Shown here piece by piece: positions 43,721-54,880 of a stretch of DNA of 64,000 nucleotides. The position numbers and the translations under genes are program-made. The notes under the pieces are model-generated. The model did no database searches. It was given only the letters and a program-made list of their open reading frames with translations, and was not told where the DNA came from. Origin of the DNA: Zygnema cylindricum (lineage: Eukaryota; Streptophyta; Zygnematophyceae; Zygnematales; Zygnemataceae); the NCBI GenBank assembly GCA_037447655.1, contig JBBHKE010000768.1:124001-188000 (forward strand), in the 5' to 3' direction. How positions within the stretch are numbered: position 1 is the stretch's first letter; each line of letters opens with the position of its first letter.

Positions 43721-45348
43721 ATGACGTTTTTGCAAACCTTCGGTCTGGAACTTGCTATTGAATATAAATCGGGCAAAACGAACCCGGCTGATGTGCTGTC
43801 AACAAGACTTGACGTCGCTCCGCCGGCAGCGGAGCAACGACCGCAAGCACCGCAGCAGGGAAACGGAGACTCTGTGAGGGAGAAAAGCGCAGCGTTGATT
43901 GAAGCGCAAGATCCGAAGCTCAGCGCAGTCACCAGTACGGTGCAAGTGGACAAACAGTGGTTACGACGGATAAAAGCCGCCTACGGCGACTATGATTCAC
44001 TAAAGGAACTCATCAAATGAAAAGTACTCGTTCGAACAGCCTATGATATGTGGCGGTACAGACCGAGTAAGACAACACGGCTTTATGAGCCATCAAATAC
44101 GGCACTTCGTCACACGATTCTTCAAATGAGTCACGACGAGCCGCTCAGTGGACATTTTGGGCGGGATAAAACAACCGCACGTGTCGCTGAGGCGTATTAC
44201 TGGCCAAACATGACTCGAGACATTGCAGAATATGTCCGGATGTGTGACTCGTGTAATTGAAACAAATCGGATTCAGGGTAACAAGGCTTGTTACACCCCC
44301 TCCCAATACCATCTGTTCCTTGGGAGGCGATCTCGATGGATTTCATCGTGGCCCTTTCCCGGACGAAGGAGGGCTACGACTCAATCTTCGTCGTCGTGGA
44401 TTACTTAACGAAAATTGCACATTTTCTACCCACGACCACTACAGCTACTGCACAAGATATTGCGGACTTATTCTTTCGGAAAATATTCCGCCATCACGGT
44501 CTTCTGAAAAGGATCGTCAGCGACCGCGATCGAAAATTCGTGAGCCACTTTTGGCAAAATCTATTTGCGTTATGCGGCACGCAATTGGCCATGTCCACAG
44601 CCTACCACCCTCAAACTGATGGTCAGACTGAAAGGGTGAATCAAACTTTGGAGGAAGCAATGCAAGCTTATGTCTCGGTGCACCAAACGGATTGGGTGGA
44701 CAACTTAACGGCGATCGAGGTAGCATACAACAGTGCAGTGCACTCGTCAACAAATGCTACGCCATTCTCCCTCAATGGACGACAACCTACTCTTCCCCAA
44801 CACGTCTTGGTACCGGACTGCTAAACACCGGCTGCTATGGACTTTGCCAAACTTTGCAAGGAAACCAGGAAAGGGCGGCGAAGGCGCTCCAAATGGCAAA
44901 ATATCGTCAAAAGTCGCAGGCCGACGCTCACCGGAAGGACACCGTCTTCTATGTGGGGGACAAGGTTCGCCTTAATATGGTAAACCTCTCCTTGCCGAGT
45001 GCCCTCTTTAAGAAGTTGGCGCCAAAGTTCACGCGCCAATTCACAATTCTTTCTCGGGTGGGCGACGTGGCATACAAGTTGGATATCCCGACGGACTGGC
45101 ATATCCACAATGTTTTCCATGTTTCCCTTCTTAAACCATTCCGCGATCCTGATTTAATGTTCCCTAATCGACTACAACATACTCTTTTACCACCCTTTCG
45201 AGGAACCTCAGACGAGTATGAGGTGGAAGAGATCCTTCAGTCACGTCACTCTCGGAATTCCAACTCCACCCAATACTTGGTGCCTTGGAAGGGTTACTGT
45301 GCCAAGGACGACTCTTGGGTGGACGAAAAGGATCTGCATTCTCCGTAG
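43721..45348 (+). pseudogene. Chromovirus integrase with chromodomain
   Basis: Zinc-binding part HTILQMSHDEPLSGHFGRDKT...CDSCN near 44112-44260. Stops at 44018 and 44258, and a third near 44279. The core holds ISMDFIVAL (first Asp), SDRDRKFVSHFW (second Asp) and TDGQTERVNQTLEE (Glu). The frame shifts near 44855, then GDKVRLN and the GPF-like FTRQFTILSRVGDVAYKLDIP. The C-terminus is a chromodomain (about 45213-45345): EYEVEEILQSR, YLVPWKGY, DDSWVDEKDL, with aromatic cage residues Y, W and W. In chromoviruses this domain is thought to guide insertion to heterochromatin. Confidence 0.9.
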
Positions 45349-45717
45349 TTGCTGCGCCGGTTTCAGCGGAGTGAGGACACTCAGCCTTACCGGAGGGGCA
45401 ATCGTAGCGGCCGCAACAAAGGTGCGAATCGCAGTGGCGCAACCATCGCAATCATATTGGGGACGCGGCAAAGGACCGCAACGGCGATGATACCACACCG
45501 CAGCGCCGTAGCAGCGCAGCCACCGCAGCGCAACATGGTCACGATGACGTCAGAGGATCGCACTAACACCGCTGCGCTGACAGGAAAGCGCAACGGCGCA
45601 ATTGTGTTTCACTATGTAGGTGACGACGAACCCTCGGTTTCACCGTAGCAGCGCAGTTTTCTAAATGTTGGACGCTGCGATTCCCTCGCACGCTGCGACG
45701 CTTCGCACAGTCCAAAA
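45349..45717. other. GCAGCG-rich spacer after the chromodomain
   Basis: It has repeated CGCAGCGCC, GCAGCGCAGCC and CCGCAGCGCAAC units, as in the chromovirus LTR. Several open frames cross it on both strands, but their protein is Arg, Ala and Gly-rich as expected from the repeats. I do not call a gene here. Confidence 0.5.
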
Positions 45718-47136
45718 GTGAAACCCTCAACCCCCGGGAATACCACCACCATTCGTCCTCACGACCAACCTAGTCTCGGCAGCTTGAAAATTGCTTCTCT
45801 CCGCACAATCAGTTTACCTTCGCTTCTGGAGCTACCGGAATTGTCTGGTTCAGCAGTGTCTATGGCGTTGTCGTCCTCTCCACCACCGAAAAGGAGGAGA
45901 CTGGTACGGGTGGGACAAGGAGACCCGAACCGTCCCGAGAGATTGCTAAGGGCGGCGGAGGCCATGGTGGAAGCAAGCAGGCGAAGAGAAGTAGAAGTGG
46001 AGCCGGAACCAGAGGAAAGCGCCAGTAGCGAGGTAGGACCGGCAGAAACCAGTGGAGGGGAGGGGTCAGAAAACTCACAGGTCCCTGAATACACCCCAAT
46101 TCGAGAAGGTGATCAGGAATTTCAAGCGGATCATGAGCTGTCGGAGGCGGAGGAACCGGAACGCGAACCAACGCCTCCGCCAAATGAGGAGCGCGCCTCA
46201 AATATGGAGGTGATGCGGGACCCAAACAAGGAAAGCACCGCGGACGAGCAGTCGTCTAAAAGCGCGAAGAGGAAGGCAGAGGAACAATACCCCAGTGGTG
46301 ACGATGTGTTTCTCTTACGCGAAAACGGAAGAGATTCAGAGGAGGAGAGTGAACAGGGAGAGGAAATTCCCGACTACCTCTTCCCACTACCGGTCGACAC
46401 CCAGCATCCGGACCTCACCTTCAGCTTCGCCAAAAGGTTTTATTGGAACCCCTCGGAGTGGCCCGAGGAATGGCGTATAGGGAAGCCTGAGATCCTATCC
46501 CTATCCCTGCCGACGTTCCGTCACACCCATTGTGGAATTTCATGCGGACCAAGGACCTGGGGAATAATCATAAAGGCTATGTGCAGCTGAATCCTCACAC
46601 CTTACCGTTCGTGGAAGTGGTAGAGGACAACTACAGGTACAGGATTGACGTTCTCGGGTTACTCCGCCATTATCACCCGCGGGATGTCCCGCCTCCACGA
46701 CATCATCTCTCGAGCGGAGGTCACCCTTGAGGTGCGAGTACTCAAGCGGGCTCGAAGGAATGCTTTGCACCGGGCCCGAGCTGCAAGGAAACACGCGTCC
46801 TTCAAATTACGGAAGGTACCTCGGTGGGAACTGGCGGAAGAGAAACCAGAGGAAGTTCCCCCAGTGGCTCAACCCGAAGAACCCATGATTCCGGCACCCG
46901 AGGAGCCTGCATCGGCAGACGTTCCGCAGCAACCCAAAGTACTCGAGGTTGAGGAAGGGGAAAATCAGGTTTGGGAACGCATCACTCGGAGGCGGTTCGC
47001 AGCTGCAGATCACCACATCGCGTTACTGGAGACCCGATGTGAACAACTCCAAAATCAACTCGATACCCTTCGCCAAGAGTTCGAAGAGTATCGCGAGGAA
47101 ACATATGACATACTCCGGCAATTGCAGTTTCCCTGA
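45718..47136 (+). pseudogene. Extra chromovirus ORF of unknown function (env-like position)
   Basis: Sense frame of about 470 codons in three pieces (45718 to about 46490, then about 46490-46685 in another frame, then to 47136). It starts at 45718 or at the ATG at 45862. Features: basic PPPKRRRL (residues 55-62, nuclear-signal-like), a long acidic Glu/Ser/Pro-rich part, a folded-looking block (FAKRFYWNPSEWPEEW, LWNFMRTKDLGNNHKGYVQLN, YRYRIDVLGLLRHYHPR), a basic helix (LKRARRNALHRARAARKHA), and a C-terminal coiled coil (HHIALLETRCEQLQNQLDTL...). No signal peptide or membrane segment is visible, so it is not a typical envelope. I do not recognise it. The two frame changes suggest decay of a once-continuous frame. 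Confidence 0.65.
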
Positions 47137-47169
47137 GTCAATCAAAGTTCAGCGGGACGCTGAACCTTT

Positions 47170-47181
47170 AGTGGGAGGCAC
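47170..47181 (+). other. Chromovirus polypurine tract
   Basis: AGTGGGAGGCAC lies directly before the 3' LTR start (TGTAACAGG), the expected place for the plus-strand primer. Confidence 0.7.
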
Positions 47182-47691
47182 TGTAACAGGGTTACATAAT
47201 TGGGTACTTAGTGGCTGGGGCTAGGCTGCTATAGTTGCGATTTCAGAGCAGCGTAGTTGCGGTTCCAGAGCAGCGCAACTGCGATTCCAGACCAGCGCAG
47301 CATAGCAGCATAGCAACTTAGTAGCGCAGCACCGCAGCATAGCAACGCAGTAGCGCAGCAGCGCAGCATAGCAACGCCGCAGAATGTAGATGGAACTGTA
47401 TATTCTAGAAGGAAGTTTTGGATAGATCTCGGTTGGCCTCGAAGGTCCACGTGTACAGCTGTATAGTACTAGGTTGACTAGCAGTTAGCTAGTTTAAATA
47501 GGCGAGTAAACCTAGTGAATGGGACACCTGAAGTAGACCTACACAGCTAGCGCAACCTTGTACTCTCTCTCAAGTAATAAAGCTCAACCTTGTCTGTGAG
47601 CTCTGTGTATTCCTGCTGTTGCTACGGGAAGATTGTTGGTGTTTTCCGCTGTGCATTCTAACTTGTTGTGGTGTATCGTGCCTCTTTTACA
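47182..47691 (+). repeat. Chromovirus 3' LTR
   Basis: 510 bp, 28 bp longer than the 5' LTR because one GCAGCATAGCAACGCAGTAGC-type unit is duplicated near 47330-47365. About a dozen other base differences by eye. Confidence 0.9.
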
Positions 47692-48396
47692 ACTAAGTTA
47701 TGGCTGGTCAAAGATGACCTTTATAGTTACAAGCTTTCTTATAGAGATGTACCTAAATTTCACTAAGTCCTGGTCTGCCTAATTACGACTGCCTACTACT
47801 AAACCCTAGTCTAATAAAAACACTATATAGGAGAAGAAGGTACATTAGGCGATGTACTTATTGTACGGCCATTGTACGACATGGCTTTATAAGTGATGAC
47901 TGTCAAAACGAAGCCATAGTTCCTTCTCCCATCTTCTCCGGTATCCAATAGTATGGTGCCACGTGGTGTCGCGTGACGTTATCCCCAAAGGCCGCTGAAA
48001 TTTTACTGAAGATGGCGGCTGCAACTATGGTCGTCGATCATTTGTATTTATGAGGCTTCGATTCGCTTCCATGCATGAATTGATTAATGCGTGTTTTCGT
48101 TAGTTTACTGCAAATTCGTTAGTTTTATAAAAAGATGAATACGAGTGAAAAATTTTATGTATATCGTTTCTCTAGTGCCTTAATGGATAAGGCTTAGGTC
48201 AAGATAGTAGTCCATAGACCCCGGTTCAAAACCGGCCAGAGGCAATATTTTGCTACAAATAATAAAATACCTTCTATTTCATTCTGCCTCCTTCTAAATG
48301 ACGCGGTAGCGATGGCGTGCCTTTGTTTCTCTCTTTCTCTCTCTTTACATTCTAACTAAAATATAGAAGTGAACTCTTAATTACCTCTTTTCAACA
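47692..48396 (-). mobile_element. Element VI 3' LTR, part 2
   Basis: ACTAA repeats the last five bases of part 1, then GTTATGGCTGGTCAAAG continues the LTR. The GTAC-rich block, GCCACGTGG box and tRNA-Arg-like module (48167-48240) follow in family order. The end is TTTTCAACA. Parts 1 and 2 together give an LTR of about 901 bp. Confidence 0.85.
48167..48240 (+). other. tRNA-Arg-like module in element VI LTR (antisense)
   Basis: The best-folding copy in the window. The D arm GCCTTAATGGATAAGGC pairs GCCT with AGGC, and the T arm at 48221-48235 is CCGG-TTCAAAA-CCGG with a 7-base loop. The anticodon arm is irregular and the acceptor stem does not pair, so it is not a tRNA gene. Confidence 0.6.
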
Positions 48397-50025
48397 CTCC
48401 CTTTAATTCTTAGTCACTTTTCAATTTTAATCCACAGTTTTCTATGCAATAAATAAACTTAGGAGAAGGTAATAGTTTTGTCATCATGTCTGCAATCATT
48501 TCTTTATCACTTTTATGAACCAGTTTAATGATTTTTTCAACCTTCTCTCTGACAAAGCTTAGTCTAATATCCATATGCTTAGCTTTGAAGTGATGTTTCG
48601 GATTAGATGGAATAGAGATAACCGCTTCATTATCACAAAAAACATTTTGAGTTCTTGTCTTCATGAACCCAAGTTCTTCAAGAAATGATTTCACCCACAT
48701 TAATTTTTTGGTGGCAGCACAGAAGCCATGTATTCAGCCTCTATAGTGGACTGAGCAACTACTTTATGTTGCTTGCTACTCCAACATCATGCACCAAATC
48801 CAATTTGCAACACATATCCACTCGTACACCGCTTTAAAGGCACATCTTCATAAGAGGCATCACTTTAGGTTATGATGTCAGTGTGCTCCCCTCTTAAATG
48901 CAACCACAATTCCCTTGTCCCCACTTGATACCTGATCACCCTTTTGGCAGCCTCTCAATCTCTCTTTCTTAGCTCATTTAGACTCTTGCTGAGGACTCCT
49001 ACAGGAGCAGCAATATCCGGCCGTGTACAATTTATAAAATATATTAAACTACCTACAATCTGCCGATAAGGGATATTTTCCATAAATCTTCTTTCTATCT
49101 CATCTATCTCATCATTAATTATCAATATTCCTCCCTTTTCACTCCCCTCACACACTTTCTTCAAATCCATAAGAGTTGTGTATCCGTTTGCTTTCTCCAT
49201 TTGAAATTTTTATAGCATATTACTAATTGCTTCTTTCTAAGTAAGTCTTATAATCCTATTCCCTCCATCTCTCTCCATTTGAATTCCTAAAATGTACTTT
49301 GCTTCGCCGAGATCTTTCATGTCAAAACGACTTCTAAGATCCTGTTTAAGTTTGTTAATTTTATTTAAGGACTTGCTTAAGACAACCAAATCTTCCACAT
49401 AAAAAGCAATAAATATCACTCCATCCTCATCCTCAAATAAATATATGGAGTGATCTGAACTGATTCTGATATACCCCAAACTGGTCAAAAATTTGTTGAG
49501 CTTTATATTCTACTATCGCGGGGCTTGCTTAAGCCCATAGAGTGATTTTATCAGTTTGCAAACTTTGTTTTCTTCCCCACTTTCCACGAATCCTTCCGGT
49601 TGCCTCATGTAAATTTCTTCTTCCAACTCTCCGTGCAAAAAGGCCGTTTTAATATCCATCTGGTGTATTTCCATATCCTCCGCTGCGGCTATACTTAAAA
49701 AGATTCTAACAGAAGGAAATCTAACAACAGGTGCAAAGGTTTCTTTGTAGTCTATCCCCTCTTTGTGAGTATTTCCTTTTGCAACTAACCTAGCTTTGTA
49801 CCTCTCAATGGTATTATCCGGGTTTAATTTAAGTTTACACTCACACTTACATCCGATCGGTTTTCGGTCCGGTGGACAATCTACCAACTCCCATGTATTG
49901 GCTTCCATGATAGAGGCCATTTCTTCATTTATAGCTGTGATCCACCGGCTACTTTTTGGAGTGTTTATGGCCTCTAAGTATGTTTGAGGTTCATCTAGGT
50001 GAAACATCTTTGTGAGTTGGTTATT
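48397..50025 (-). pseudogene. Element VI RNase H and reverse transcriptase (broken)
   Basis: RT is open at 49513-50178: [64 protein letters not shown], then a stop. The catalytic box reads YVEDLVVLSK near 49400, Asp to Glu in YVDD, which should kill polymerase activity. NCTRPDIAAPVGVLSKSL leads to RNase H with SFLEELGFMK, FCDNEAVISI and HMDIRLSFVREKVE. Frame breaks occur near 48700-48800 and 48950. Confidence 0.8.
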
Positions 50026-51310
50026 TACTTGTCTTTCTTGAAGTCGTTTACTACTTCTTCTTCCCCCTTCAAAATCGGACGCCGGTATGGAAGGCATCCT
50101 TGGGTTTCGTTTTGGGAGATTTTCAGCTTCCCTATCTTCCAATTCCGGTGTCTCATCAAGTTCCTCATCGGTTTCCACTTCGTATTGTGGCGTTGCCTCG
50201 GATGTTGTCCTTTCCTCCTTCTCCTTTGGTAGATCTGCAGATTTTTCTTTTTCTCCCTCTTCAATCTCTTCATTTTCAAAGCCAAAGTCAGAAAATTGAT
50301 CACTTTCAAATCTGATTTTGACTTCTTAATTATATTTGAATGGATCAATGGACTTCTCTTCATTCATCACCACTCTGTGTATTACCAAAATTATATCTCT
50401 CTTTTTCAAGTCATACATTAGGTATCCTTTTGTGCACTCATTATATCCTACAAGATATCTTTGCTTCCCTCTCCCCTCTAACTTCCATTTAGTCTTATCG
50501 GAATCCAAAACAATAGACTTGACTTCCGAACACTCTCAAACTAGACAAATCAGGCTTTCTTCCTGTCCACCTCTCATACGAAGTTTCCTCCTTATTTGCT
50601 AAAGTTAGAACTCTATTTTTGATGAAATTAGCATAGGTTATAGACTTTGCCCAAAGCTGCCACCCTATCCTCTTATCAATTAACATACTTCTAGACATAT
50701 CTCCTAAAGATTTATTCACTCTTTTTGCTAATCCATTTTCTTTCGGATTATAGGGAACAATTGTCTCATGGTGAATTCCTTCTTCTTTAAGATATTCTTC
50801 AAATTCTCTTGAGGTGTATTCTTTCCCATTATCAATTCTTATCTCTTATATTGATGTTTCGTGTAGTTTTTCACTCCATACTTTATACTCATTGAAACAT
50901 CTCCATACCTCTGACTTATGTCTGAGAAAGTATACCTTCGTGTATCTAGACAAATCATTTGTGATAGTTAACATCCACCTCTTCCCCCCATGTGAAGCAT
51001 ATCTAGCAGGTCCTTGTACATCAGTGTCAATTAGATCCAATACTTTCTCTCTCCTAAATGTGGTTGCCTTTGGAAATGGAAGTGTATGAATCTTCCCTTG
51101 GGCACATCCACTGCAATCATCCAAAGTCTCACCATCCTCAATAGTAAAACCCTCCATTATTCCCTTTTTGTTCATTTTCTTTAATCTACCTAGATGCACA
51201 TGCCCCAAACTTTTTTGCCAAAGTATCATCTCACTTGCACACGAGTAGAGAACACTCTTTTCATTGCAAAAAACAGTTCTGAACATTCGGTGACTTCCCT
51301 TCTCAGCTAT
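50026..51310 (-). pseudogene. Element VI integrase and linker (broken)
   Basis: Zinc-binding part ILWQKSLGHVHLGRLKKMN...DCSGCAQGKIHTLPFP. The first catalytic region reads DTDVQGP (His to Asp before the Asp). LRHKSEVWRCFNEYKVW is open to 50846. The Asp near 50835 and the QNG.AERLN-type motif near 50730 are decayed. NKSLGDMSRSMLIDKRIGWQLWAKSI and WKLEGRGKQRYLVGYN follow in separate frames. The acidic linker at 50100-50330 has three overlapping open frames. Confidence 0.7.
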
Positions 51311-52562
51311 GAACTAAACCTCGTTATCAAAGCTTGTTGTGAAGATTCCTTTCCTAGTTCCTGTTTCAAATTCCTTTTCATCTAGGACAGCTGTTGAGAC
51401 CAAGTTCTTACTAAGCTGTGGAATGTAAAGAACGTTTGAGAGTGCTAGAATTGAGGCATTTCCATCAACTAGAGCCTTCAAGTCAACTGTTCCAACAAGA
51501 CTTGTGGTTTCTACTCTACTATCTCCGTACTCTATCTCAACTGTTGGGATCTTTCTCAGTTTAGTGAACCACCTCTTATCTTTGCACATATGCATTGAGT
51601 CCCCTTTGTTTATGATCCAACCATCCTTAGGTGGATCCCTCTTACCTCCGAAAGCACATTTTTGTCTCCGTCGAAAGTCAACGTGTTTTTCAATGTTTTT
51701 CGTGTTAAGAAGAAGCTCCTCAAGCTCCTCAAGCTCCTCTTTCTGTTCGGTTTCTTCGTTCTCTTGCTCATCATGAACTTGAGTTAGGATGGCCTTTTTC
51801 TTTCCTCCATTTCTTGAGGTCCCTTGCCCATGTTTTAGTCGAAGATCTGCAAGTTTCCCACAATCTGCCATATAGTGTCCCAGTTTCTTTCAGAAGTGAC
51901 ATAATCCTCCTCGAGAAGTTCCTCTCCCCTGTTTATAAAATCTGCCACCTCATTGTCCTGTTCCTCCAAAGTTTCGATAGGGATCTTTCTCTCTCTCCTC
52001 ATCACGCTTCCGCAAATCAGCTCCTACAAACAATGCTTGAACACTTGGACTCCCTCTCCTAAGCTCTATGGTGTTTTCTTTCAGTAAAATCATTCCCACT
52101 GTGTCATCCCAATTCCAATTGCTATCTCTTATGTCATGTAATCAATTAATGATATTTTCATACTCTTTAGGTAGTTTCATCATTAATGTGTTGACTCTTT
52201 GTCTCTCAGACCACGAGTTACCTGCACTCTCTAGCTTTCAAAATGATGCTCCTAAATCATTGCAATAATTATTCATGCTTCCTCCCTTAGAAGTATAAGT
52301 TCCAATCTTGTTTTCTGCCAACTGTTGCTGCTACAATGATCCACTCTTATATTTGTTAACTAGTGATATCCAAATCTAAGATGAAGATTTGACATGCATA
52401 AGGGAAATGGCAATGCCCTTTGTTACATTTTTAAGAATTAAGAGCTAAGCAACCTTGTCTTTGTAGTTCCACTTTTCATTCTGTGATCTTTTGATCTGAA
52501 CGCTGTTGCTGGTGGTGTTGTTGCCGGTATCGCCTTCGGCAATGGTGTCAGTTGAGTTGCAA
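51311..52562 (-). pseudogene. Element VI protease and gag (5' end lost)
   Basis: Protease context at 51314-51660: GWIINKGDSMHMCKDKRWFTKLRKIPTVEIEYGDSRV, with KGDS instead of DSGAS. The zinc knuckle near 51860-51900 is YHFWKKLGHYMADC-like, with Cys changes. Gag core pieces extend to 52560 (GGVATQLTPLPKA on -), then the text changes abruptly to RNase H of element V. The first roughly 60 gag codons, the primer site and the 5' LTR are missing. Confidence 0.7.
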
Positions 52563-53720
52563 CTCCTCCAAAATGCAACCATAATTCCCTAGTTCCAACC
52601 AGATATCTCATGACTCTCTTGGCTGCCTCCCAATCTCTCTATCTAGGATTGTTAAGACTCTTACTGAGGAGTCTTGTTGCTGCCGCTATGTCCAGCCTTG
52701 TACTGTTCATAAAGTAGATTAAACTTCCTACGGCCTGTTTGTAAGGAATTGACTTCATAAATTCTCTCTCTTCTCGACTTATCTGATCATCTAAGATTAT
52801 CACTCCTCCTTGTACACTCCCATCACTTACTTTCTTCAAGTCCATGGGAGTGGTACAACTGTTAGCTTTCTCCATTTGAAATTTCTCAAGCATATTTCCT
52901 ATTGCTTCTTTCTGAGTGAGTCTTATGATCCTCATCCCCCTATCTCTTTCTATTTGAATTCCCAAAATATATCTTGCCACCCCTAAATCTTTCATGTCAA
53001 ATCTACTTCTAAGATCTTTCTTCAACTTATTGATCTTTTCCAAAGACTTACTTAACACCAAGAGACCATCCACATAAATTGCAATAAAGATCACACCATT
53101 CTCATCTTCAAACATATAGATAGAATGGTCAAAATTGATTCTGATATATCGTAGACCAGTAAGAAACTCATCTAGTTTCTTATTCCACTATTCGGGAGCT
53201 TGCTTAAGTCCATATAATGACTTTATGAGCCTACAGACTTTGCTTTCTTCCCCATTCTCCATAAACCTTTCCGGTTGGCGTATGAAAATTTCGTCCTCTA
53301 ACTCACCATTGAGGAAGACAACCTTAATGTCCATCTGATGAATTTCCATGTTTTCTGTTGCTGCGAGACTAAGGAGATCCTTACTGATTGGAACCGAACA
53401 ACTAGAGCAAATGTCTCCTCATATTCAATTCCCTCCTTTTGGGTGAACCCTTTTGCTACCAAACGAGCCTTATATCTTTCAATGGTATTATCTGGGTTAA
53501 GTTTTAATTTAAAAACCCATTTACAGCCAATAGGTTTTCTATCAGGAGGAGAATGTGCTAGCTCCCAAGTATTTGCTTCCATGATGGAGGACATCTCATC
53601 ATTTATGGATCTAATCCATCTGCCCTTTTCTAGGCTCTTCACAGCCTCTAGTTATGACCAAGGCTCATCAGGATGAGATTTCTTAGTTACCTTACGAGCA
53701 GCTTGTTCTCCTGTATCCTT
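52563..53720 (-). pseudogene. Element V RT and start of RNase H (broken)
   Basis: Continuation of the V pol from 40179. RT pieces: [36 protein letters not shown] (53298-53642), then a one-base shift, LKEEIFIRQPE-type text, and YVDGLLVLSKSLEKINKL near 53070. YVDG replaces YVDD. DLGVARYILGIQIERD and NSTRLDIAAATRLLSKSL follow. The damaged YVDD and the frame changes rule out activity. Confidence 0.8.
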
Positions 53721-54880
53721 TTGTTGCTCCTTCATCCTCTCTCAAAGTCTGATGCTGGAATAGAGGGAAGTCTTGGGTTTCTCCTTATCTTCTCATCGAC
53801 TCCCCTATCCATGGAAGCCGGGTACGGTTCCTCCACTTCTGTCTCCTCCAAGTCCATGGGAATATGTAAGGTGTCCAATTACTCTTTGGTTTCTTGGATC
53901 TCCCTTGAATCTACAATCATAACCTCACTCATGTCCTTTTCAGGAAAAACAGAGTTCTCCTCACTTTCAGACTCAAACCTGATTCTTATCTTTTTGGTAT
54001 ATTTGAAGGGGTCAATTGACTTTCCTTCATCCATAACAACTACGTGTTTGACCAAAATGATATCTTACTTTGCTACATCATAGACTCTATGTCTTTTGAC
54101 ATACTTATTATATCCTATGAAACATCCGGGGTTTCCTTATGTATCAAGTTTCCAGTTTTTTTTATCCGTATCTAGACTGTGAACTTGGCTACCAAATACT
54201 TTAAGGTGAGAGATATCCGTTTTTCGTCCAACCAATCTCTTATAAGGTGTCATACCTTTAAGTGCTGAGGTAATGACTCTATTCTTAATATAGTTAGAAC
54301 AGCTCATGGCTTCTACCCAAAATCTCTTTCCTATTTTCTTGTTAGCGAACATTCTGTTTGCACTATCTCCTAGTGTTTGGTTTAACCTCTCAGCTACTCC
54401 ATTTTGCTTTGGATTATTTGGTACAATTTTCTGGTGCTGAACTCCTTGATCTCTCATGTATTCCTCAAACTGGTTAGAGGTGTACTCTCCCCCGTTATCA
54501 CTCTTTATTATTTTAATTGAGGTTCCATGCAACTTCTTACTCTATGCTTTATATTCTTTGAAGTAAGTTGGTGTTTCAGACTTTGTTTTTAGGAAGTAGA
54601 CTCTAGAATATCTGGACCAGTCATTAGTAATTGTCAACATATACCTCTTCCCTCTAACTAAGGGTACCCTTGCTGGTCCCCAGATATTTGTGTGGATTAA
54701 ATCAAGTACCTTCACTCCTCTTTATGTGGCGGTTTTAGAAAATAAAAGTCTGTGAGCCTTTCCTTGGGCACAGCCACTACAATCATCCACCATTTCATTG
54801 TCACTAGACTAAATGCCTTCCACTACACCAAGCTTCTTCATTTTCCTCAACCTATCAAAATGCACTTGCCGAACCGCTTA
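53721..54880 (-). pseudogene. Element V integrase and linker (broken)
   Basis: Frame 54137-54532: KIIKSDNGGEYTSNQFEEYMRDQGVQHQK (second Asp), PKQNGVAERLNQTL (Glu), KKIGKRFWVEAMSCSNYIKN and VFGSQVHSLDTDKKNWK. The zinc-binding and first Asp part (CSGCAQGKAH and NTNIWGP near 54660-54790) has stops, and HTD is changed. An acidic linker and [17 protein letters not shown]-type text lie at 53720-54000. Confidence 0.75.

Larger units (their letters stand above)
40381..47691 (+). mobile_element. Ty3/gypsy chromovirus with extra 3' reading frame
   Basis: LTRs 40381-40862 and 47182-47691, both TGTAACAGGGTTAC...CTCTTTTACA. Target duplication ACTAA at 40376-40380 and 47692-47696. Primer site at 40864-40875 (TGGTATCGGAGC). 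Order gag, protease, RT, RNase H, integrase, chromodomain, then about 1.8 kb with an added frame, then the polypurine tract. It is visibly richer in G+C than the copia DNA around it. Several in-frame stops and two frame changes inactivate it. Confidence 0.95.

Noticed and set aside
45218-45593. Overlapping frames on both strands, Arg, Ala and Cys-rich
   Set aside because: They are produced by the GCAGCG-type repeats and the antisense of the chromodomain. No consistent frame exists.
45718-47136. Envelope gene of an endogenous retrovirus
   Set aside because: The position fits, but there is no signal peptide, no membrane span and no glycoprotein-like cysteine pattern. The protein looks nuclear and coiled-coil.
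47229-47450. Cys-rich 73-codon minus frame resembling a small secreted peptide
   Set aside because: It lies wholly in the chromovirus LTR, and its CCGAALL-type repeats are translated GCAGC repeats.
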